Below are positions 51,598 through 59,330 of a DNA stretch of 64,000 nt, in pieces. The notes under the pieces are model-generated. The model was not told the DNA's origin. It saw nothing but the letters and a program-made list of their open reading frames with translations, and did no database searches. The stretch lies in NCBI RefSeq assembly GCF_030209745.1, contig NZ_JARVRJ010000001.1:124001-188000 (forward strand), read 5' to 3'. Position numbers and translations under genes: made by a program. Origin of the DNA: Arthrobacter sp. fls2-241-R2A-200. Lineage in GTDB: Bacteria; Actinomycetota; Actinomycetes; Actinomycetales; Micrococcaceae. Numbering within the stretch: position 1 is the stretch's first letter; each line of letters starts with the position of its first letter.

Positions 51598-53037
51598 GTG
51601 AACATCCCCAACACCGCCACAGCGCCGCCCACTGGCGATCAATACCTGGGCGGCGGGAACCCGGGCCCGGTCAAGGTCGAGGGTCGACGTGCTGCCTTGC
51701 TCATCAGCACCTTGGTGCTCGCCGTCCTGGCATTCCAACTCAACGCGAGCATGATCACCCCGGCGTTGCCCCGTATCGGTTCCTTCTTCGGGGAAACGCC
51801 CGAGGCCGTGGCGCAGGTGCAGTCCATGTTCTTCCTCGCCGGCGCCATTGCGGGGCCAGTCATTGGAAGGTGGAGCGACTTCATCGGCCGCCGCACCGCA
51901 CTCCTGTTGGTGCTGGGCATCATGGCCGCCGGAACCGTGCTCTGCATCTTCGCACCAAGCCTTCCGCTCCTTGTCGCAGGCCGCTTCATGCAGGGCGTCT
52001 CCAGCGCCATCTTCGCCCTCTCCTACATCATCCTTAACGAGTACCTGCCGGCCCGCCTCTTCGGGACATCCATCGGAATCATCGCAGCGATCAACGGCGG
52101 CATCGGCGGCGTGGATGGCTACTTCGGCGGCCTCATGGCTGAAACCCTCGGCTTCCAGTCCATCTTTGTCGCGATCCTTGCCCTGGCCGCGATCGCCGTC
52201 GTCTGCGTCATCAAAGTCGTCCCCGGCGGTAAGTCCGCCGTGGCACCCGGCCGGATGGACTGGTGGGGCGCAGGGTCCCTGTCGGTGTTCCTGGTTTTCA
52301 TCACCTACTTCGTATCCACAGGATCTTCGGCCGGGTGGACCTCCCCGGCGGCCCTTGGCCTGCTCGCAGGAGGTGTCGTATCCTTCGCCGGCTTCTGGCT
52401 GATCGAAAAGAAGCGCTCAACACCGCTCGTTGCAGTCCATCACCTGCGCTCGCGCCAAGTGTGGCCGGTCATCGCCACCACCGTGCTGACTCTCGCCGGA
52501 ATTTTCGCCATCATCAACTTCACCGTGGTGCTGCTCAGCCAAGATAAGGCAAACGGCTTCGGCCTCTCCGCGTCCGTTGCCGCGCTTCTGTTCCTCACCC
52601 CGGCAGCGCTGATTGGCGTCTTTGCCGCACCCCTCGCGGGGTGGATTGCCGACCGTCGCGGTTGGATCAAGACTGTTCGCGTGGGCACGGCAACCAGCCT
52701 TGCCTGCGCCATCGTTGCAGCGGTCTTTGCCCACAACGAAGTGGCCGTCCTCATCGCCATCGCGGCGCTGGGAGTCTTTTATAACGGCCTCTTCCTCACA
52801 GCCATCAACGGTCTGTCCGTTTTGCTGTCGCCAAAGGAAGCTCCCGCCGCTTTGCCGAGCATCAACGGCGCATCGTTCGGTATCGGGGCGAGCCTCGGCG
52901 TCGTAGTGGTGGCACCGTTCGCAGGCCTGGGTACCTCGGCCGGGTACTCGACGGCACTCTGGATCTCGGTGGCCATCACCGCCCTGGCTTTCGTCGTCAG
53001 CTTGTTCATCGCAGCACCACAGGGTGAAAAGATCTAA
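51598..53037 (+). CDS. MFS transporter, probable nucleoside importer
   Basis: The 479-residue protein has about 14 hydrophobic segments with DHA-like motifs: NASMITPALPRIGSFF in TM1 and GRWSDFIGRRTALLL in loop 2-3. A second cytosolic motif, GWIADRRGWIKT, precedes TM8-10. GTG 51598 follows AAAGGAG; the larger frame upstream is only the shadow of the GntR gene and promoter. It is followed by a nucleoside hydrolase gene and faces a ribokinase, so import of ribonucleosides is the best guess despite exporter-like motifs. The alternative is drug or nucleoside efflux. Confidence 0.85.
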   Translation: MNIPNTATAPPTGDQYLGGGNPGPVKVEGRRAALLISTLVLAVLAFQLNASMITPALPRIGSFFGETPEAVAQVQSMFFLAGAIAGPVIGRWSDFIGRRTALLLVLGIMAAGTVLCIFAPSLPLLVAGRFMQGVSSAIFALSYIILNEYLPARLFGTSIGIIAAINGGIGGVDGYFGGLMAETLGFQSIFVAILALAAIAVVCVIKVVPGGKSAVAPGRMDWWGAGSLSVFLVFITYFVSTGSSAGWTSPAALGLLAGGVVSFAGFWLIEKKRSTPLVAVHHLRSRQVWPVIATTVLTLAGIFAIINFTVVLLSQDKANGFGLSASVAALLFLTPAALIGVFAAPLAGWIADRRGWIKTVRVGTATSLACAIVAAVFAHNEVAVLIAIAALGVFYNGLFLTAINGLSVLLSPKEAPAALPSINGASFGIGASLGVVVVAPFAGLGTSAGYSTALWISVAITALAFVVSLFIAAPQGEKI

Positions 53038-53120
53038 CGTTCGACGCCGCCGAAGCACCGCTTCCGTACCCACATCACCGCCTGCCTCACCACATCCGCT
53101 CCACCCGAAACGAGAGACCC

Positions 53121-54098
53121 ATGACCCAGCCCGCTCCCTTCTACCTTGACTGCGACACCGGCATCGACGACGCCCTGGCCCTGGCCTATCTCTTGGCTTC
53201 ACCACGAGCAGACCTGGTGGGCATCGGCACCGTCAGCGGCAACGTGTCAGCCGCTGGTGGCGCCCGGAATACCTTGGATTTGCTGAGCCTCGCCGGCCAC
53301 CCGGACGTTCCGGTGGCAATCGGCGCCCACGATCCCCAGGCGGGTACATTCCACGGCGGTGCACCGCACGTCCACGGCGAGAATGGAATCGGCGGGGTGG
53401 ATCTTCCCGCCTCCGACCGGGAACCCATCGAGGCATCCGCGGCCGAGCTGTTGGTCCAACTGGCTCACCAGTACGCGGGGGAGTTGCAGGTGGTGGCAAT
53501 CGGCCCGCTGACCAACATCGCCCAGGCCCTGCGTTTGGAACCCAAGCTGCCCCAACTGGTTGCTGGGATCACCATCATGGGCGGCGCCGCATTGGCACCG
53601 GGCAACATCACTCCAGTGGCCGAGGCCAACATTGCCAACGACCCGGAAGCCGCCGCAGATGTTTTCACGGCGGATTGGACGGTCACCATGGTGCCCTTGG
53701 ACGTCACCATGACCAACGTCCTGGAAGAGCATCACAGGCAGGAGCTCCTCGCTGCCGACCACCCCGTCCCGCGGGCACTGGGTGAAATGCTGGGTTACTA
53801 CTTCGGCTTCTATGTGGACATCTTCGGGAGGGCTTGCTCGGCGATGCATGATCCGCTCGCCGCAGCCATCGCCGTCGAGGGTGTGGACCTAGCGCTCGCG
53901 CCCACCGTTCGTGTTCAAGTGGACACCACGGATGGGCCGGGACGTGGCCAAACGGTATGTGACCTTCGCGGACAGTATGCAGGGTTCCCTGCCCAGCGCG
54001 GCGCCCGATGCCGTGTGGTGCTGGCCATCGGCGAGGACTTCGCTCCGCACCTTTTGGGAACCCTGCAGGCGGCGTGGCTAGCCGCTACGCGTACATAA
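53121..54098 (+). CDS. Nucleoside hydrolase (IunH-type)
   Basis: The 325-residue protein shows the family metal site near the N-terminus: YLDCDTGIDDALAL (D10, D12, D16, D17), then GTVSGNV. GVDLPASD, LTNIAQAL and MGGAALAPGN are typical, and the C-terminal His is in SAMHDPLAAA. It cleaves ribonucleosides to base and ribose. The ribose is the substrate of the ribokinase encoded divergently, and the base could be used by adenine deaminase at 46.6 kb. It follows the transporter by 83 bp and ends inside the convergent ArsR-type gene (overlap 14 bp). Confidence 0.92.
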   Translation: MTQPAPFYLDCDTGIDDALALAYLLASPRADLVGIGTVSGNVSAAGGARNTLDLLSLAGHPDVPVAIGAHDPQAGTFHGGAPHVHGENGIGGVDLPASDREPIEASAAELLVQLAHQYAGELQVVAIGPLTNIAQALRLEPKLPQLVAGITIMGGAALAPGNITPVAEANIANDPEAAADVFTADWTVTMVPLDVTMTNVLEEHHRQELLAADHPVPRALGEMLGYYFGFYVDIFGRACSAMHDPLAAAIAVEGVDLALAPTVRVQVDTTDGPGRGQTVCDLRGQYAGFPAQRGARCRVVLAIGEDFAPHLLGTLQAAWLAATRT

Positions 54099-54837
54099 GC
54101 GAACCCGGCGTCGTGAGCGTTTCGCCTGTCTCGAGCCAGGTTTTCAAGCCGGAGAGGATCATAGGCCAACCGCCGTAGAGCTGCTCGTTGGCGCCTTCGC
54201 GGAGTTGATCGTGCGTGACGGTGAGATGGCACGAATCTCCCACCGGCTCGATCTCCCAGGTGATCCGGGAGGTTCCCTCGGCCTTCACGTCCTCGCCCCA
54301 CAGCGCTCGCATGGTCTGGACGAGTCTCCGCGGTGGGTCCACTTCGATGTTCTCGCCCTCGCCCAGGGGCGCCTCGGCTTTGCCGTTGTGCATCTCGAAG
54401 TGGCCACCCGGGGTCCAGTCGGCGGTGAGGGTGTTCCCGAACTGGTACTTGCTGCGGATCTCACTGGTAGTGATGGCCTCCCACAGCAACTCCGGAGTGG
54501 TCTTGATGTAGATCTCGAAAATTCTTTCCATGGGACTTTCCAATCTGGATTTGAGGTCGCTGAGGGCAGCGGCCCATGGTTCTGCATATTTGCTCACCCA
54601 GCGATCGTGGATGAGGCGGATGGGGACCGGGTTCAGGAAATGCAGCTTTTCACGCCCCCGACGGCGCGTGACCACCAGTCCGGCGTCTTCGAGCAGTTTG
54701 AGGTGCTTGGCGATGCCGAACCGGGTCATCTCGAACCGGGCTCCGAGGGCCGAGGCGGATTGTCCGTCTTCGCGGAACAGCTCATCAAGCAGTTCACGGC
54801 GGGTTGGGTCGGCCAAGGCCTTGAACACGGTGTCCAT
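54085..54837 (-). CDS. ArsR-type regulator fused to an SRPBCC (AHSA1-like) domain
   Basis: The 250-residue protein has an ArsR winged helix (about 1-85; VFKALADPTRRELLDELF, FGIAKHLKLLEDAGLV, VTRRRGREK) followed by an SRPBCC domain (about 105-245; FEIYIKTTPELLWEAITT, GEDVKAEGTSRITWEIEP). Fusion of regulator and ligand-binding module suggests the SRPBCC part senses a hydrophobic molecule. No metal-binding CxC of classical ArsR is seen. ATG 54837 is chosen where the family starts; a GTG-type extension 12 codons longer is possible. Convergent with the nucleoside hydrolase gene. Confidence 0.85.
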   Translation of the reverse strand: MDTVFKALADPTRRELLDELFREDGQSASALGARFEMTRFGIAKHLKLLEDAGLVVTRRRGREKLHFLNPVPIRLIHDRWVSKYAEPWAAALSDLKSRLESPMERIFEIYIKTTPELLWEAITTSEIRSKYQFGNTLTADWTPGGHFEMHNGKAEAPLGEGENIEVDPPRRLVQTMRALWGEDVKAEGTSRITWEIEPVGDSCHLTVTHDQLREGANEQLYGGWPMILSGLKTWLETGETLTTPGSLMYA

Positions 54838-54924
54838 GGCTTCAGGATAGGTGACTATTTGGTCACGTGTCAACGGATTTTAGTCTGGGTGCGTGCCTGG
54901 GTTTCTCTGCGTTGCCTCAGGCTT

Positions 54925-55434
54925 TTAGGCACGCGTGGACAGGATTTGTTCCCGCAAAATATCCGCATGCCCGCAATGCTGGGCCAACTCGCGGAGCATG
55001 TGCAGGTACACCCAGCGCAGGGGTAGCGGTCCGCGGCGATTGCCCATCACCAAGTCGTCCAGTCCCAGCGGTGCCGTGGCCAAGCGGGACGCCTCGCACG
55101 CCTGGCGGTGCGCTTGCCGGATGCCGGCAATGGTGTCGCCGTCGTCAAGGATGAACGACTCGTCAGGGCTTGCGGGGATGCCGATCTCGGCACGGGTCCT
55201 GCAACTGATGGCTTCGTCGAACCAGACCTTTTCGACGAAAATGGCATGCTTCACCAAGCCGAGCAACGTGGTGCGCGACGGAACCAGGGATCGCCGAGCC
55301 TCCTCTTCCGTCAGCCCATCCAGGGACGCGTTGAGCATCTGGCGGTGGTCGTCCAAGAAGGTGTCCATTTGCGTGCGGACATCCTGATTGAAGGAATCGG
55401 GGGTCATTGCCTTGTGCTGGTCCATAGGGGACAT
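54925..55434 (-). CDS. DinB/DUF664 family protein
   Basis: The 169-residue four-helix protein resembles DinB-like (DUF664) proteins: MDTFLDDHRQMLNASLDGL, LVKHAIFVEKVWFDEAI with the metal-type His, IRQAHRQACEASR, and the end LHMLRELAQHCGHADILREQ with two further His. Three spaced His suggest a metal site, as in mycothiol-dependent or damage-induced DinB-fold proteins. The substrate is unknown. ATGs at 55425 and 55407 are alternative starts. It is on the same strand as, and 87 bp upstream of, the ArsR-SRPBCC gene. Confidence 0.82.
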   Translation of the reverse strand: MSPMDQHKAMTPDSFNQDVRTQMDTFLDDHRQMLNASLDGLTEEEARRSLVPSRTTLLGLVKHAIFVEKVWFDEAISCRTRAEIGIPASPDESFILDDGDTIAGIRQAHRQACEASRLATAPLGLDDLVMGNRRGPLPLRWVYLHMLRELAQHCGHADILREQILSTRA

Positions 55435-55503
55435 GCTAATGACCCAATACCACTCCGGTCAGCCCTGTTGAGCACCTGTCCGCGCCGGTGGGAGGATGAA
55501 CTT

Positions 55504-56157
55504 GTGCATGACTTCTTCGACTTCCTTGGGCGTTTTTGGTGGCTGGTCTTTCCTATCGGCGGCATGGCCGGCGGGTGGGCGCGGTCATGGTCACGGGCTA
55601 CCGAAGAGCGGCACCGCCGCAAAGTGGAGTTGTACAAGCTCAAAAACCAGCTCGCTGTGCATGAGGAAGCCAACCAAGCCGAGGTCGTTGCCCTGATGGC
55701 GGCGCACGATGCCGTGAACCGCAAGTGGCTGGATTACGAGCTCGACGTCGGAAACCTCATCGACTTCCCGCTGATGACGGACGTCCGGGAACCCCTCACC
55801 GTCGCCTTCCTTCGCGCCAAAAAAGAGGCAGACGGGTTGCGGCCGGCCGCCGCGGAAGAAATCACGACGCCGGCAAGGCTGGCCGAGTACCGGGCCGCAG
55901 TCCACGGATTTGAAGTGGCCTTCGATGTTGCCGAGCGCGAGGCCAGGCGCATCAAGGACGGGAAGTTCACCGGGCCAGAGCGGCAACGTCTGGCCACGGC
56001 CCGGAAACTCCTGCGCATTGCCGAGGATTCAGCGGCAACACCGGCCGAGCGGCAAACTGCCTATAAGCGCGCCCGCAAGGAGATTGACGGCCTTATCGTC
56101 CTGCCGGAGGCCACTGTGGCGGCGCTGGAAGGCAAGATTGCGGGGATGTTGGCCTGA
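55504..56157 (+). CDS. Membrane-anchored coiled-coil hypothetical protein
   Basis: The 217-residue protein begins with a hydrophobic segment (about 5-24, FFDFLGRFWWLVFPIGGMAG), then Arg-rich and long charged helices (ATEERHRRKVELYKLKNQ; AHDAVNRKWLDYELDVG; ARKEIDGLIVLPEA). This looks like an N-terminally anchored cytosolic coiled coil. GTG 55504 follows GGAGG at 55490-55495. The frame extends back through the opposite DinB gene, but that part is a shadow. No domain is recognised; similar proteins occur in related actinobacteria. Confidence 0.75.
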   Translation: MHDFFDFLGRFWWLVFPIGGMAGGWARSWSRATEERHRRKVELYKLKNQLAVHEEANQAEVVALMAAHDAVNRKWLDYELDVGNLIDFPLMTDVREPLTVAFLRAKKEADGLRPAAAEEITTPARLAEYRAAVHGFEVAFDVAEREARRIKDGKFTGPERQRLATARKLLRIAEDSAATPAERQTAYKRARKEIDGLIVLPEATVAALEGKIAGMLA

Positions 56158-56199
56158 TTCCTCGTGAGCGCGCTGAGCCTGTGCTTGGCGCCTTGGTGC

Positions 56200-56535
56200 T
56201 TAGCCTCGGCCCATGCTCGTGGACGGGTCTCCGCCGCCTTCCGAGGGATCGGCCCGCAGATTGTCGGGATCACCACTTGGCAGGCCAGCCGGACCGGCCA
56301 CGTCGCCCGAGGCTACGTCGCCCGAGGCGACCGGGACGTCGTCGTCGGTCGACTCATCCTGGTGGGTTCCGCCGTCGTTGGCTTCTGCTTGGCCTTGGGG
56401 TTTGTGGTGCTCCGTGTGGGGAGTGTCCTTGGGTGAGAGGTCCTCGTCCATGGCGTTGGAACCCTCGCTAATGGAGGAGTGGACCTGGATGTCGTCGTCT
56501 TTCTCGCCGGGATCGGGCACCTCGGCGTCGTTCAC
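56200..56535 (-). CDS. Acidic low-complexity hypothetical protein, probable frameshifted N-terminus
   Basis: A 111-residue frame from GTG 56535 encodes an Asp/Glu/Ser/Gly/Pro-rich protein (DDDIQVHSSISEGSNAMDED; VASGDVASGDVAGPAG). This start has no ribosome-binding site. Just upstream, an ATG at 56606 with a strong AGGAG site (56613-56618) encodes MGLEDSIRNAAENAMK in another frame and stops at TGA soon after. Inserting one base near 56557-56562 joins the two into one plausible protein of about 135 residues. The gene is therefore either frameshifted or affected by a sequencing error. No function is apparent. Confidence 0.5.
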   Translation of the reverse strand: MNDAEVPDPGEKDDDIQVHSSISEGSNAMDEDLSPKDTPHTEHHKPQGQAEANDGGTHQDESTDDDVPVASGDVASGDVAGPAGLPSGDPDNLRADPSEGGGDPSTSMGRG

Positions 56536-56868
56536 GGGTTTGGACGTTCCGGCCAGATCTTCATCGCATTTTCTGCAGCGTTCCGGATGCTGTCTTCTAA
56601 GCCCATCAGGTGACTCCTTTCGCCAAACGGTCCGGCGGTCGGATCCGCTTCACATTCATAAGCCTACTTAGTTGTTGCCGGATGTGACACCCCGCAGCAC
56701 CAGGCGGTGACCCGGGAGTTCAACTCCGTGCGCGTCAAGCAGTGGGCTGAACTTTGTACCGTTGATCGTTGGGCGATAAGGTATTGCCAGACCGTTTTGC
56801 AGAGGGCGGCAATATTCGCTCCTTTGGTGTCTGCTGGGGACGCATTTCAGTCAGTAGGAACGTGTCAA

Positions 56869-57606
56869 ATGGTTAACCCCCGTCCCGAGCAGGAAGCAAT
56901 CCAGAACGGATACTTCCTGGACCTCGTCTTGGGCAGTGAAGATGTCGAGGCTTTCCTCAGCGACCTCGCCGCTTTCTCCGCAGAGAGCCTGTCCGAACCT
57001 TCGGCTCCGGTCTTCTGCGGCATCACAGTGTTGCGCCGCAAGAAATCGGCCACCGCGGCCAGCAGTGACGAGCGCGCCCGCGTGATGGACGAGCTGCAAA
57101 GCACCTTCGAAGGCCCCTGCCTCACGGCTATGGACAAGCTGTCCGCCGTCCTGGTTCCTGATCTCCAGAATGAACTTCGCTGGCCCGACTACGTCCAGGC
57201 AGCCGCAGAGCAAGGGCTACGCTCGATCCTCAGCGTGCCTCTCCTTGTGGAGGAAGAGACCCGCGCCGCGCTTAATCTCTACTCCGAGCGACCCAATGCT
57301 TTTGACCAGAGCGACGTGGAACGCGCCGAAGTCTTTGCCTCCCATGCCGCCAAATCGCTCCGGCTTGCCCTGAAAATCGCGCAGCTCAGCGACGCGCGCA
57401 ATGACCTGGCGGCGGCAATGCAGTCCCGCACGGTAATTGACTTGGCTATCGGCGCGATCATGGCCCAAAACCACTGCAGCCAGGACGAGGCCTTCACCAT
57501 CTTGCGGACGGCATCCAGCAACCGCAACATCAAACTGCGCCACCTGGCCCATTCGATCATCGCGGCAGTCTCCTCGGGCAAAGTCAGCACCCACTTCGAG
57601 GAGTAG
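56869..57606 (+). CDS. GAF-ANTAR RNA-binding response regulator
   Basis: The 245-residue protein has an N-terminal GAF domain (about 15-165; CGITVLRRKKSATAAS, GPCLTAMDKLSAVLVPDLQ, RSILSVPLLVEEETRAALNLYS shown as SVPLLVEEETRAALN) and a C-terminal ANTAR domain (about 170-230; DLAAAMQSRTVIDLAIGAIMAQ, AFTILRTASSNRN). ANTAR domains bind dual RNA hairpins to prevent transcription termination. GAF domains bind small ligands or respond to stress. ATG 56869 is preceded by AGGAA. The large 92-bp inverted-repeat element lies 55 bp downstream, but it does not show the canonical ANTAR hexaloop. Confidence 0.9.
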   Translation: MVNPRPEQEAIQNGYFLDLVLGSEDVEAFLSDLAAFSAESLSEPSAPVFCGITVLRRKKSATAASSDERARVMDELQSTFEGPCLTAMDKLSAVLVPDLQNELRWPDYVQAAAEQGLRSILSVPLLVEEETRAALNLYSERPNAFDQSDVERAEVFASHAAKSLRLALKIAQLSDARNDLAAAMQSRTVIDLAIGAIMAQNHCSQDEAFTILRTASSNRNIKLRHLAHSIIAAVSSGKVSTHFEE

Positions 57607-57661
57607 GGCCTCCTTTTTCGGGCCCATAATCACGTATCCGACATATTGGATATCCGCTGTG

Positions 57662-57753
57662 GATTTTTGCTGGATCATCGATTCACGCATGCCCAGCGTC
57701 CGCGGGATGACGCGGCGGCGGTGCAGTGCCTTGAGCGACGATCCAGCAAAATC
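57662..57753. repeat. 92-bp element with imperfect 18-bp terminal inverted repeats
   Basis: The arms are GATTTTTGCTGGATCATCG (57662-57680) and CGACGATCCAGCAAAATC (57736-57753); the reverse complement of the second matches the first apart from one inserted T and one substitution. The 55-bp interior is GC-rich with hairpin potential (CCGCG around GGATGA, then CGCGG). It could be a short MITE-like repeat or a structured leader for the MFS gene 33 bp later. No target-site duplication is obvious. Confidence 0.55.
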
Positions 57754-57786
57754 TTGCTAGCCCCTGTTTCTTAGCCCGAGGCAACC

Positions 57787-59169
57787 ATGTACCAGACTGA
57801 GAACGTGACGAACAACAAATCCCGCCCCGGCCTCGCAATCGCGGCGCTGAGCCTGGGGACGGCACTGAACCCCCTCAACTCGTCCATGATCGCGGTGGCT
57901 TTGGTTGTCCTGCGGGAGCATTTCTCGCTCGACGTCGCCACGGTCACCTGGGTGATCACCTCGTTCTACCTCGCCTCGGCTGCGGGCCAGCCACTTATGG
58001 GCCGGCTCGCGGACAGATTCGGCCCCCGCCGACTGTTCATCTTCGGCATGGCACTGGTGGCCGTGACGTGTGCGATCGCGCCGTTCCTGCCCAACTTCGC
58101 ACTGGTCTGCGTTGCCCGCGCCCTCATGGCGGTGGGGACCGCGACGGCGTACCCATCCGCCGTCGTGATGGTCACCGAACTGAGCCGCCTGGCCAGCTTG
58201 CCGCCTACCCGTCCGCTGGGCCGGATTCAGATGGCGACCACGTCCGCCGCGGCTGTCGGGCCGGTGGTGGGTGGCCTTTTGGTGAGCCTAGTGGGATGGC
58301 AGGCCCTGTTCGCGATCAACGTGCCGCTGGCGCTGATCGCTCTGTTTGCGGTGCGCCAGACCGCGCCCGCCGACTCGGGCCGTGAGAGCGGCAGGATCGG
58401 GCAGTTGGTGCGCGACTCGGACGTCCCTGGCATACTCGCGTTCATCGCGTCCTTGATGCTTGCGATGATGGCCCTGCTCAACGTTGCGCCGGGCTATCGC
58501 TGGTACCTGTTGGGCGCAGCCGTTGTGATCGCTGCGCTCTTCGCCGGGCGTGAGCTTCGCTTCAAGCCGCCATTCCTGGACCTGCGCTTGCTCGGGGGAA
58601 ACCGCCCGCTCCTGTTGGTCTACTTGCTGTTCGTGGTGTTTAGCGGCGTTTACTACTTTGCTTTCTTCGGCCTTCCGCAGTTGCTTCAGGAAGCAGGCCA
58701 TTACGACGCCGGCGTGGTCGGCCTGCTCATGCTTCCCCTTGCTGCGTTATCGGTGGTGGTGACCCCGGTGACCGTGCGGAAGATCGAGAAGCACGGCGTA
58801 CGTCCCGTATTGATCGCCGGAGTGGTGGTGCTTGCGGTTGCCTCTGGAGCTCTGGGTATTTTGACGGTCTCGCTCTGGGTGCCCGTGGTGTTCCTGTTGA
58901 CCGCGCTGATGGGGGTCCCATACGGCATGGTGAGCACGGCCTCGAACCAAGGCTTGTACGTTTCAGCGCGGCCCGAGGAAAGGGGAGTGGCCGCTGGGAT
59001 CTTCCAGACATGCCGCTACCTCGGCGCGATCACGGCGACCGTACTGATCGGCGTTTTCTACGGCCCCGGGGTCAACCAGGCGAATTGGGGATTGATGGTG
59101 TTGGTGATGCTAGGACTGAGCGCGCTGGTGCTGGTGCTGGCCCTGATGTGGCGGAAGCCCGCTGTTTAG
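57787..59169 (+). CDS. MFS exporter, DHA2-like
   Basis: The 460-residue multidrug-type MFS protein has the N-terminal LGTALNPLNSSMIAVALVVL, the loop 2-3 motif MGRLADRFGPRRLF and a motif C-like GPVVGGLLVSLVGW. Hydrophobic segments suggest 12-14 TM helices. It probably effluxes drugs or metabolites. The start has only weak ribosome-binding sequence (GAGGC). The preceding 180 bp hold the inverted-repeat element, and a long imperfect hairpin (59181-59247) follows. No regulator is adjacent on the same strand, but a GAF-ANTAR gene is upstream. Confidence 0.88.
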   Translation: MYQTENVTNNKSRPGLAIAALSLGTALNPLNSSMIAVALVVLREHFSLDVATVTWVITSFYLASAAGQPLMGRLADRFGPRRLFIFGMALVAVTCAIAPFLPNFALVCVARALMAVGTATAYPSAVVMVTELSRLASLPPTRPLGRIQMATTSAAAVGPVVGGLLVSLVGWQALFAINVPLALIALFAVRQTAPADSGRESGRIGQLVRDSDVPGILAFIASLMLAMMALLNVAPGYRWYLLGAAVVIAALFAGRELRFKPPFLDLRLLGGNRPLLLVYLLFVVFSGVYYFAFFGLPQLLQEAGHYDAGVVGLLMLPLAALSVVVTPVTVRKIEKHGVRPVLIAGVVVLAVASGALGILTVSLWVPVVFLLTALMGVPYGMVSTASNQGLYVSARPEERGVAAGIFQTCRYLGAITATVLIGVFYGPGVNQANWGLMVLVMLGLSALVLVLALMWRKPAV

Positions 59170-59180
59170 TGGGCTGATCC

Positions 59181-59247
59181 TGCGTTGCGGGGCCTGGTCT
59201 GCAGGGAATTGTGGGGTTTGGGCGTGTAGAGCGGGCCCCACAACGCA
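59181..59247. other. Long imperfect inverted repeat after the MFS exporter
   Basis: TGCGTTGCGGGGCC (59181-59194) and GGCCCCACAACGCA (59234-59247) match at 13 of 14 positions. The 39-nt loop is T/G-rich. It lies between the MFS stop and the tandem operator; it may act as a terminator or attenuator. No T-run follows. Confidence 0.4.
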
Positions 59248-59272
59248 TGGGCGAGCAGTGGCGTCCTTGACG

Positions 59273-59314
59273 AAATAACTGAGTGGACTCATAATTGAGT
59301 CAACTCAGTTATTT
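59273..59314. promoter_or_regulatory. Tandem TGAGTNNACTCA operator within a 12-bp perfect dyad
   Basis: AAATAACTGAGT (59273-59284) is perfectly mirrored by ACTCAGTTATTT (59303-59314). Within this span are two copies of TGAGTNNACTCA (59280-59291 with GG, 59296-59307 with CA), and GACTCATAATTGAGTC (59286-59301) is itself a palindrome. Two repressor dimers could bind side by side. The oxidoreductase start is 17 bp downstream, and a TetR regulator is the third gene of the unit. Confidence 0.75.
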
Positions 59315-59330
59315 CAATCCAGGAGAGCCC

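Noticed and set aside
57607..57786. ANTAR-type two-hairpin RNA target after the GAF-ANTAR gene
   Set aside because: The clearest six-base loop reads GGATGA, which lacks the expected A1/G4 pattern, and no paired second hairpin of that type is seen.
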